Below, piece after piece: positions 27,255 to 35,131 of a DNA stretch of 64,000 nucleotides (within the stretch, counting starts at the first letter, position 1; every line of letters starts with the position of its first letter). The notes under the pieces are model-generated. The model saw nothing but the letters and a program-made list of their open reading frames with translations, did not search any database and was not told where the DNA came from. The stretch comes from Succinivibrionaceae bacterium UBA3769 (GTDB taxonomy: Bacteria > Pseudomonadota > Gammaproteobacteria > Enterobacterales > Succinivibrionaceae), in contig DFFT01000009.1 of the NCBI GenBank assembly GCA_002372325.1, positions 7,924 through 71,923 of the forward strand, read 5' to 3'. Position numbers and translations under genes: made by a program.

Positions 27255-30200
27255 TCAGAACCTGCGGTCTTTCTGAGCCTTCTCCTTCTCGGCTTCTTCT
27301 GTTGAGAAAGCGAAGATTTCCTCTATCTGACGGTTGGACAGATCTCCAATCCACTTTTCACCGACATTTATGGCAATATCTGCCAGATCCTTCTTGGATT
27401 TGATAATATCGTTGATCTTCTCCTCAAAGGTATTGGCGCAGATCAGCCGGTAGACCTGAACATTTTCCTTCTGTCCGATGCGGTAAGCCCGGTCGGTTGC
27501 CTGATCCTCCACAGCCGGATTCCACCACAGATCATAGTGGATTACTGCTGATGCCGCCGTCAGTGTAAGTCCTGTTCCGGCAGCCTTCAAAGACAGAATC
27601 ATGCATCTTTCATCGCGGCGATTCTGGAACTTGTCAACCATTGCGGCCCGTTCGGAAGCCGAGAGTCCTCCGTGAATAAACTCGGGACGGAAACCGGTTC
27701 TCTCCTCGATCCATTTCTGCAGCAGATCTCCCATTACCTTGAACTGGGTGAATATCAGACATTTCTTGTTGTTCTCAAACATGTCGTCCAAAAGATCAAA
27801 CAGCACCTCCATCTTCCCTGAATATCTGGCATCCTGATGCGAATCCTCCTGAGAATAATGAGCCGGAGCATTGCAGATCATTTTGAGACTGCGGATCAGA
27901 TTGAGCACCACCGAACTGCGCTGCAATGAATCAAGCTCCTCCATGACAAGCATGGAATGATTTACCTTCTCCTGATAGAGAGCCACCTGCTCCGGAGTAA
28001 GCGTACAGTACTTGTCGATCACTATCTTGTCCGGCAAATCGCTGATAATGGACTTGTCAGACTTGAGACGTCTCATGATAAACGGAGCCGTTATCAGCTT
28101 GAAGCTCTTCACGGCAGCCGGATCCCTGGTACGCTCAATCGGGTTGGCAAATTCGCGTTTGAAGGCCTCCGCAGAACCCAGAAGTCCCGGATTGGCAAAA
28201 TCCATAATCGACCAGTACTCAAGAAGCCTGTTTTCAACCGGGGTGCCGGACATGGCAATCATGGAATCCGCCTTGATGGAACGTACCACCTTGAAAATCT
28301 GCGACCGGGTGTTCTTGATATTCTGAGCCTCGTCAATAACGATAAGACGCAGCTTCAGCTTCTGAAAGAGCTTGTTTTCAGATCGGAGAACGCCGTAGGA
28401 AGTCAGCACGACATCGGCGGGCTTCGAAAGATCCCGTTCGGTATAGAAGGTATTGACCCTGAGCTCAGGAGCAAACTTGGCAAGCTCCTTGTCCCAGCTT
28501 ACCAGAAGCGAAACCGGCACCGCCACCAGAACCTGCTTGTCCCGCAATTCTCCGTCATAGCGCAGCTTTTCTATGGCGGCAATGACCTGAACGGTCTTGC
28601 CCAGTCCCATATCGTCGGCCAGAATAGAACCCATCATGGTCCGCAGATTCTTGGTAAGCCAACTATACCCTCTGAGCTGGTATGGTCTGAGCTGCGCCTT
28701 AAAGGTGGGAGGAACCTCAATGCTCTTTTCAGAAAGAATATTCTGAAGGCAGTCCCGAAGCTCCTTTGTAATTGCCACATTGTCTTCGCCGAAACGTCCG
28801 GTGAGCGCGGCGGCCATGAGCCGCTGCTTGCCGGGAGCCTGAGAGCCGCCGGCAAGCTTTTTGGCAATACGGGAAGTAAGAGCGGGGTCGACATAAACGA
28901 AAGACTCGCCGAATCTGACAACCTTACCCTCATGAAGCCGGAGATCCGCAAACTCCTCCGGGGAAATAGAGCGATCCCCCAGAGCAATACTCCAGTCGAA
29001 ATCCAGAAGATCGGTAATCCCGGTGAACCCCGTGCCGTCGTCCCATCTGTCTCTCATGGACACTGTCATGGAAGACTTCGGATAAATGACCGACTTCAGA
29101 GCCTTCGGCACAATCAGTCTGACGCCAAGGATTTTCATAGCCGGAATGGTAGACTGGATGATAGGAGCCAGATCATCAAGAGCAATAATCCCCACTCCGC
29201 CCCGGTTTTCCAGAAGTTCGGTGAGGGGCGGACATACAGAACTCAGGCGGGCCACTGTTCTCAGACACTCAAAGCGGATTTTCTGATACTCCCGGTTTTC
29301 AATAATCTCAGACAGCGGAATGAAGGTGTCCTCGGGAGTTCCCTGCTGATCCAGACGATTAAAGCCCATGGAAATCTGAATTCCGGCAGTATTGTCAAAA
29401 AGGCCCTTTCTATGGCCTTTTTTGGCTTCCGTCAGGTCTTCCTCATCAGCTTCCGGAGCAGTAACCACCTCCCCTCTGTCAGCCTGATAAACCGGAGATG
29501 ATTCAAGGTCGATATCGGCATCCCCGTCGCTTTCGGTTTCGTAAACAGTTCTGGCTTCATTGATCACTTCCGCCAAGGCCGCGGCGGACTGATCCTCGAG
29601 AATAATAACCGGCTGCACCTTGAGATTCTGGAGATAAATCGGAGCAATCCAGGACTCCAGACGCTTCTTGACGCTCTCTCTGGCATGGAAGCCCTCCTCC
29701 AGATCCACCAGTTTGCCCAGGAATATGCTCTGACATTCCAGGGGAAGATCCTCGCTGGCATAATCATCATGGAGCTCGATAAATGCTTTGGTGATATAGC
29801 TCCCGAGATACATGCTCAGAATCATTTCGCCCAGAACATAGGGGTTCATGTTCTCGGGCCGGCGGGCCACGCTGATCACGGTGTTGTCGATGGTCATAAA
29901 GAAACGCCCCACCGCCGTTACAATATCCCGCACCTCTTTCGACATCACCGCCGGAATCCAGCGCACGGCAAAGAAATCATCCACCGGCTCATAAATCTGC
30001 GGTATCAGAGCGCCGCTCTTCACCAGCTTGGCGGCCAGAACCCAGGCATTGTACAAAGCCTCGATTTCGACCGGAGCAATTTCCAGAGCCTTCTGATTAA
30101 TGGCTCCGGAAAACATTTCATAATAAGCCGCGCCGTCATATTTTTCCTTCCAGACGGCAAACGGATAAACCGAGGCCTCCCTGCCGCTGTTTTCCATGGA

Positions 30201-31085
30201 ATAGGTTTTCCAGGAAAAACTCTCGTTAAGCCTGATCCGGCCCCAGGAATCAAAAGTCAGAATCGGTTTTTGGGTATCGTAGGACGGCAGATCCCGATCC
30301 TCGTTATCCTTAAGCTGAGCATCTGCAAGCTTGGCGGCGCGCTGCATGCATTCCTTCATCACGTCCCGGAGATTGGCCTGTATGTAACCTGCAGGAGACG
30401 GCTTGAAAAGTCCCACTATGGAATCGGTAAGCTCCGGAACTTCCTTAAAGGTGGCCTTTCTGAACTCGTCCATGGAGCTTGGCTGAAGTCCGGAATTCCG
30501 GGAGGAAATTATTTCCGCCCAGGTGGGCATCTCGGATTCCTCTACCTGACCAATATTGACATCGCGCTTGGCAAGCTCGGCCACCAGATCCAGCCCCTTT
30601 AATTCAAAAATAACAAACGGGTTGGCGTCAATCACCTGACTGAATTTATAGATTACCGCTGCAATATGCTTGCAGGGCACTGCGGTATCCGGACAGGAGC
30701 ATGATGCCTTAAGATCGCTCCACTTTTCGGGAAAAATGTTTATCCCCTGCTCCTGAGCCAGAGTGTCAATCTCCGGCGCCAGTTCCCGCGCCGACAGACG
30801 CGCCAGAATCACCGGGTTTTCGGCAATAGCATCCAGAAGACGCGTCTTTTCCTCCTCGGTGAATTTCGGGAGCCGGATTTTTACAGAATAGAACGGATCA
30901 TACTGACCTTCAACCCGGGCCTTGATCATGTTCTGATCCGGATCCAGGTTCGGAGAATTAACCCTTCCTTCATTAGCGTAGGCAAAGCCGCGGGGAATGC
31001 GGTTTTCGTAATCGATACCGGTAAGGGCATTAAGCCATCTTTCACCCCACCAAGTTGTGCCGTATTCATTTTTTGCAAGCGTCAT
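27255..31085 (-). CDS. SWIM zinc-finger SNF2-family helicase/ATPase
   Basis: A 1276-residue Swi2/Snf2 ATP-dependent DNA translocase. A SWIM zinc finger (Cys129-x-Cys131, Cys138-x-His140 in CSCPDTAVPCKH) is near the N-terminus. A long middle region of about 500 residues of unknown fold contains an acidic segment. The helicase core follows: Walker A DDMGLGKT near residue 825, VIDEAQNIKN near 918, MSGTPVENR, and the second lobe with TAASAVIHYDLWWNP and QATDRAYRIGQ. Bacterial SWIM-SNF2 proteins are often in accessory or defence-rich regions, but their substrate is not known. It starts at an ATG with a weak GGAA ribosome site and appears intact. Role here is unassigned. Confidence 0.92.
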   Translation of the reverse strand: MTLAKNEYGTTWWGERWLNALTGIDYENRIPRGFAYANEGRVNSPNLDPDQNMIKARVEGQYDPFYSVKIRLPKFTEEEKTRLLDAIAENPVILARLSARELAPEIDTLAQEQGINIFPEKWSDLKASCSCPDTAVPCKHIAAVIYKFSQVIDANPFVIFELKGLDLVAELAKRDVNIGQVEESEMPTWAEIISSRNSGLQPSSMDEFRKATFKEVPELTDSIVGLFKPSPAGYIQANLRDVMKECMQRAAKLADAQLKDNEDRDLPSYDTQKPILTFDSWGRIRLNESFSWKTYSMENSGREASVYPFAVWKEKYDGAAYYEMFSGAINQKALEIAPVEIEALYNAWVLAAKLVKSGALIPQIYEPVDDFFAVRWIPAVMSKEVRDIVTAVGRFFMTIDNTVISVARRPENMNPYVLGEMILSMYLGSYITKAFIELHDDYASEDLPLECQSIFLGKLVDLEEGFHARESVKKRLESWIAPIYLQNLKVQPVIILEDQSAAALAEVINEARTVYETESDGDADIDLESSPVYQADRGEVVTAPEADEEDLTEAKKGHRKGLFDNTAGIQISMGFNRLDQQGTPEDTFIPLSEIIENREYQKIRFECLRTVARLSSVCPPLTELLENRGGVGIIALDDLAPIIQSTIPAMKILGVRLIVPKALKSVIYPKSSMTVSMRDRWDDGTGFTGITDLLDFDWSIALGDRSISPEEFADLRLHEGKVVRFGESFVYVDPALTSRIAKKLAGGSQAPGKQRLMAAALTGRFGEDNVAITKELRDCLQNILSEKSIEVPPTFKAQLRPYQLRGYSWLTKNLRTMMGSILADDMGLGKTVQVIAAIEKLRYDGELRDKQVLVAVPVSLLVSWDKELAKFAPELRVNTFYTERDLSKPADVVLTSYGVLRSENKLFQKLKLRLIVIDEAQNIKNTRSQIFKVVRSIKADSMIAMSGTPVENRLLEYWSIMDFANPGLLGSAEAFKREFANPIERTRDPAAVKSFKLITAPFIMRRLKSDKSIISDLPDKIVIDKYCTLTPEQVALYQEKVNHSMLVMEELDSLQRSSVVLNLIRSLKMICNAPAHYSQEDSHQDARYSGKMEVLFDLLDDMFENNKKCLIFTQFKVMGDLLQKWIEERTGFRPEFIHGGLSASERAAMVDKFQNRRDERCMILSLKAAGTGLTLTAASAVIHYDLWWNPAVEDQATDRAYRIGQKENVQVYRLICANTFEEKINDIIKSKKDLADIAINVGEKWIGDLSNRQIEEIFAFSTEEAEKEKAQKDRRF

Positions 31086-31579
31086 TTTGTAAAAATTCCA
31101 TAAACTCTCAAATCAGTATGATCCGTTCACATCCCTCGCAGCACCATGCCGCTATAACTTCGGGGGGCCAAAACTTCGGACGACCAAATACCAGTGAAAG
31201 CGCAAATATTGCGGGATGTGAAAGCAGGGACGGGTAATTTTATCCCATATTGAGACATCAAAAAAGGGGACTGTTCCCGAAATGAAATGAACACATTTTT
31301 CCGATGTTTTGCCTGGCAGCGCTTTTCCGGACTCTGGGGATTGAAAGAAAGGCATCAGTTCTAAAGTCGGCGCTATTGGCCTTTACAAAATTCCATGGCA
31401 TTGCCTGCTCATGAATGAGTCTGGTACAAAAAGTGAAAACAGGCCATTTTGCGATAACACGAATAGTTAAAACAAAGGCTTCGCTCCTTTGATTTACTCC
31501 TTTAAATTTTATTCAAAACCGACTTTTTGCACCGCGCTCCTAAATGAATTTAGGGTAACTCAATGTAATCACTATCATG
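31086..31579. other. Intergenic stretch between SNF2 and the ATPase/Toprim pair
   Basis: Nearly 500 bp without a supportable gene. It has a terminator for the Toprim gene (listed separately), a second short hairpin GGGA-CTGT-TCCC with an adjoining A-run near 31259-31278, and two copies of AACTTCGG near 31160-31185. The mixture of AT-rich and GC-rich patches suggests old rearrangement, but I found no transposase frame. Confidence 0.4.
31469..31491 (-). terminator. Terminator downstream of the Toprim-like gene
   Basis: Minus-strand stem CAAAGG/CCTTTG (31473-31478 with 31486-31491, 7-base loop) followed by TTTTAAC, about 90 bp past the stop codon. Confidence 0.55.
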
Positions 31580-32338
31580 CTAATAAACTTTCTTCAGCAA
31601 CTCAAACTGTTCACACACCTGACAATTTTCCCATGGAACAGCTTTAACCAGAGAATCCAGAGTTCCAAAAGCTCTATCAGGATAAATCACAGAGATCACA
31701 ACTCCCAGTTTGGCCTTAATCTTCTCTCTTGTCTTTTGCAAATAACATTCTGATTCAAGCTCATCAATGAAGGTTCCTGACTGCTTAACAACCGATTCGT
31801 TATCCTTGCTCTGCTTTGCAATTTCATCAACAAGAAACGTTTCTAAAGTTCCAAAGCTATCCCGGGGGATCAGCAGATATGCCATCTGTACTTTTACAGC
31901 GGTGGCAAAATCACTGTTAAATTCAACCATAGACCATTGATTGGCGGTCAGAGATTCAGAGAGTAACCGTTCACCCAAAACTGAACCGATGGCATTCTTA
32001 ATTCCGCTTAATCTATCGTCGGCCGCTGATGCATCATCATAATCAGTCAGAACAATCACATTGTCGATTAAATGTTCTCTTGTTTCTCTGTCAAAGATGC
32101 GGGAAATTGCTTTAACAAAATTATCGCATCCTCTGACCTGCCAGATCCCCCTGTATTCATTTTGCGCATTCTCATACCATGATATACTATTACCAGCAAA
32201 CGCAAATGGGTTGTTCTTTTTAAAAAAGACTTTATTTGTTTCCGGACTAAGCGGGCTCCATAAGGCAACTTTTTCAAGATAATTGCCAAGCAGGCTTTGA
32301 TCAGTTTTACCTTCACAAAGAATAATGCTCATACCCAT
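31580..32338 (-). CDS. Toprim-like protein, partner of the adjacent ATPase
   Basis: A 252-residue protein starting MGMSIILCEGKTDQSLLGNYL. The EGKTD near the N-terminus, the VLTDYDDA segment in the middle and SFGTLETFLVDEI fit a Toprim-type metal-binding nuclease fold as in OLD-family, DUF3226 and DUF4435 proteins. I cannot decide between these families by eye. The ATG at 32338 lies one base past the ATPase stop, so the two genes are translationally linked. Possible role: nuclease effector activated by the ATPase during phage infection, as in PARIS, Gabija or split-OLD systems (inference). Base composition is more AT-rich than the flanking core genes, suggesting transfer. Confidence 0.7.
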   Translation of the reverse strand: MGMSIILCEGKTDQSLLGNYLEKVALWSPLSPETNKVFFKKNNPFAFAGNSISWYENAQNEYRGIWQVRGCDNFVKAISRIFDRETREHLIDNVIVLTDYDDASAADDRLSGIKNAIGSVLGERLLSESLTANQWSMVEFNSDFATAVKVQMAYLLIPRDSFGTLETFLVDEIAKQSKDNESVVKQSGTFIDELESECYLQKTREKIKAKLGVVISVIYPDRAFGTLDSLVKAVPWENCQVCEQFELLKKVY

Positions 32339-32339
32339 A

Positions 32340-33446
32340 TTACCGCAACTCCAGATTATAATTTCCCCTGACCTCGACAGCTTCACGTGCATTCATGGTT
32401 CGTGACGTAATTCCATCTACAGTATCTTTAAGAGTTATAACCCTTATTTTATCCATCTTATCATTTCGTTTATCATTGACCGCATCAAGAAATGCATCAA
32501 CAAATTCAATGTTATGGGTTGTTACAAAAAGCTGAACCCCGTTCTTCAAAGCATAATCTACAAGATTTACCGAAAACTCGGCCTGTGCCTTATAATGGAG
32601 GCCTGTATCAATTTCATCTATGCAGATTATTGAATTCTTATACAGTATCATTATACCTAATATATAAAACCATCTTTGAACACCGTCTCCGCATGCATAT
32701 AACGGTAATACTTTATCACCACTCATTATTACCGAAACAGGTGCCGTAGAACCGTCAGGATATGGAATCATGTCAAATCCCAAAATATCAGGAAACACCT
32801 TTTTTAACTCGTCAGTAAATTTCTGTAATTTTTGTTCTCTCTTAAGGGCCGAATAGATTTGCTGGTTATCTAATATTATAGTATGCGACCATAAATCAAT
32901 AAATTTCACCGGTCGATAGAATTTTGATGCAATTAGATTTGCAGGAATCGTAATATCAGTGATGACTGATTGTTCCCCTTGTGTAATCTGCCATTTAGCA
33001 ATCAATTTTGTCTGATTGCTGTTCATTTGATTTGAGTTCACTGTCAGTTCTGAAGAAAGTAATGAATTTTGATTATTATATTGATATGAAGAATTATATA
33101 CTCCAAGCAAATCTGACGGCCAGATAGCGTGTTCAAAGCAAACCTGTTCTCCGTCAAACTGCCCTTCAAATGACATTTTCATCGGGACATTTTGAGCATC
33201 ATTCACTGCAGATAGAAGTTCCTCCATGACCCAGAACGGTTGCTGAATGAAACCATATCTGCCTCTTGAAAGCGGGATATTAACAAAAGAACCAGCATTG
33301 CAACCGCAACACCATACATAAACAGCTTCTAAAAATGAGGTCTTACCCACATTATTATCACCAAGCACAATATTGATATTTGCTAAATCAAAGACAGTAA
33401 AATCATTGTACTTTCTAAAACCTTTCACATTTAATTTTTCTAGCAT
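32340..33446 (-). CDS. AAA/ABC-type ATPase (AAA15-like), probable defence-module ATPase
   Basis: The 368-residue protein begins MLEKLNVKGFRKYNDFTVFDL, typical of the RecF/SMC-like AAA15 ATPases. Walker A is GDNNVGKTS, Walker B is IICIDEIDTGLHYKAQ, and a switch histidine follows in FVTTHNIEF. I chose the ATG at 33446, where family similarity begins and a GAGGGTGAG site precedes; an upstream in-frame start at 33527 adds unrelated residues. It is visibly AT-rich compared with rlmD and SNF2 on either side. Followed at once by the Toprim-like gene. This two-gene order (ATPase then Toprim) is that of PARIS (AriA-AriB) and some OLD-like anti-phage systems, but I cannot confirm membership. Confidence 0.82.
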   Translation of the reverse strand: MLEKLNVKGFRKYNDFTVFDLANINIVLGDNNVGKTSFLEAVYVWCCGCNAGSFVNIPLSRGRYGFIQQPFWVMEELLSAVNDAQNVPMKMSFEGQFDGEQVCFEHAIWPSDLLGVYNSSYQYNNQNSLLSSELTVNSNQMNSNQTKLIAKWQITQGEQSVITDITIPANLIASKFYRPVKFIDLWSHTIILDNQQIYSALKREQKLQKFTDELKKVFPDILGFDMIPYPDGSTAPVSVIMSGDKVLPLYACGDGVQRWFYILGIMILYKNSIICIDEIDTGLHYKAQAEFSVNLVDYALKNGVQLFVTTHNIEFVDAFLDAVNDKRNDKMDKIRVITLKDTVDGITSRTMNAREAVEVRGNYNLELR

Positions 33447-33583
33447 AGTTAAACTCACCCTCTCAAGGTTCAATAACCGGCTCCTGTCTATCCTGCGATC
33501 CCGGTTTGCCATTAACTTATCAGCCAAAAGCAGCTTTTTCAGCCATGCTAAAAAAAGCTCTGCCCTTTGATTTCAAGTTATTT

Positions 33584-34939
33584 TCACCTTGATAGCAGAA
33601 CTACCGTCTCAACATGTTCCGTGTTCGGAAACATATTGAAAGCGCTCCATTTCTCAAAAACATACCCGTTTTCCAGAAGAGGCTTCAAATCCCGGATCAT
33701 GGTCAGGGGATTGCACGAAACATAAACCACCCGGGGCACCTTCTTTCTGATAAGATGCTGCATAACCTTGTCGGCGCCCTGCCTGCCAGGATCCAAAAGC
33801 ACCTTGTTCACCTGACTTTTGGCCCAGACGGTCTTCTCAAAATCATCGGAAAGATCCTGGAGGATAAACTCCGCATTGGAAATCCCTAAAGCCTCGGCAT
33901 TCATCCGAGCTTCCTGAACCATGTTTTTTACCACCTCAATGCCGTATACATGCTTCACCTTCCCGGCCAGTGCCAATGCAAAATTTCCGCCTCCTGAAAA
34001 CAGATCCCAAATCTCATCATCGGGAGAGGGATCCAGATATTCCGTCACCGCAGCCACCATCCGGGCATTCATTTCGCCGTTAACCTGGATGAAATCCCCG
34101 GGAGTGAATGACACCTTTACCCCGGCATCGTCATACCAGAGCCGCTCTCCCCCGAAAATCTCCGGATTAAGAAACTTGAGCTCTTCCCTCTGCACAAGGT
34201 CTTCCCGGCCCTTTTCATGACGGATCTGGAGGTACACGGCCGTTTTCTCCCGGTTCCCGAATTCCCGGAAAAGCTCCTCATCGCATTCCGGAAGCACGTT
34301 GATGGTTCTTACCAAAACTGCTGTGCCATTGTTGCCGGAAACCAGCTCCAGATGCCCGATAAGCTTGTAGTTGGAAAGCTTAAGAAGAGTCTCCCGGAGG
34401 GGAGTGATCAAATGCGAAAGCTCCTCCTTCAGCACCGGACACTCGGTGATTTCAACGATTTTGCTGTTCTTCTCCTGACGGAAGCCCAGGTGAATTTCCC
34501 GGCGATCCCCCTGAACAGACAGCCTCAGGGATCTCCGATAGCCGTAACGGGCGCCGGTTTCCGCTCTGTCCGGTTCCGGAATTTCCAGCCGAAACACCTT
34601 GTTCATCAGTCTCCTGATGCCGTTAACCTTGCAGAGAAGCTCCTCCCTTTCCGACATATGCTGGAGACTGCATCCGCCGCATTTCCCGAAATACCGGCAG
34701 ACCGGCTCCTGTCTTTCCGGAGAACGCTTAAGAACATTGATAAGCTCCGCCTCGCCCACATTGCCCTTCCGGGAAAGCTCCCTGACCACCACCTCCTCCC
34801 CTGGCAGAGCCCCGGACACAAACCAGGTGACGTCCTCCCTTTTGCCCAGCCCCTTTCCTTTGATATCGGCATCGGTAATCACCACCGAAAAATGCTTGGG
34901 AGATGCTTTTTTTGCTTCAGGCTTATAAAACTTGACCAT
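33584..34939 (-). CDS. rlmD: 23S rRNA (uracil-1939-C5)-methyltransferase RlmD
   Basis: Methylates U1939 of 23S rRNA with SAM; formerly RumA. From the ATG at 34939 (AAGG site) there are 451 residues. A TRAM domain (about 15-72) leads to the 4Fe-4S cysteines Cys81, Cys87, Cys90 (CRYFGKCGGC) and a fourth in ITECPVL. The methyltransferase domain has DLFSGGGNFAL and the nucleophile in VYVSCNPLT. Its divergence from barA is the same as in E. coli, but relA does not follow it. Confidence 0.95.
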   Translation of the reverse strand: MVKFYKPEAKKASPKHFSVVITDADIKGKGLGKREDVTWFVSGALPGEEVVVRELSRKGNVGEAELINVLKRSPERQEPVCRYFGKCGGCSLQHMSEREELLCKVNGIRRLMNKVFRLEIPEPDRAETGARYGYRRSLRLSVQGDRREIHLGFRQEKNSKIVEITECPVLKEELSHLITPLRETLLKLSNYKLIGHLELVSGNNGTAVLVRTINVLPECDEELFREFGNREKTAVYLQIRHEKGREDLVQREELKFLNPEIFGGERLWYDDAGVKVSFTPGDFIQVNGEMNARMVAAVTEYLDPSPDDEIWDLFSGGGNFALALAGKVKHVYGIEVVKNMVQEARMNAEALGISNAEFILQDLSDDFEKTVWAKSQVNKVLLDPGRQGADKVMQHLIRKKVPRVVYVSCNPLTMIRDLKPLLENGYVFEKWSAFNMFPNTEHVETVVLLSR

Positions 34940-35131
34940 AAACGGAGACCTTATGACTTTACAGAGCAGCGGGGAGAGAACCGAAGAACGCAAACCCGCC
35001 CGTTGTTTTTGCTTTAATAAATGGTTTAATCAAGGCTATTCTTGTTAAAATTGCACTAAGCTTTTGACAGATTATACCGTAAAAACCCCCGGGGCTGCCC
35101 CTGCTGCGTTTTTCCCAAGCTGAAGGTTCCC

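Noticed and set aside
31086..31579. Insertion sequence remnant
   Set aside because: Odd composition and short repeats, but no terminal inverted repeats or transposase frame could be found.
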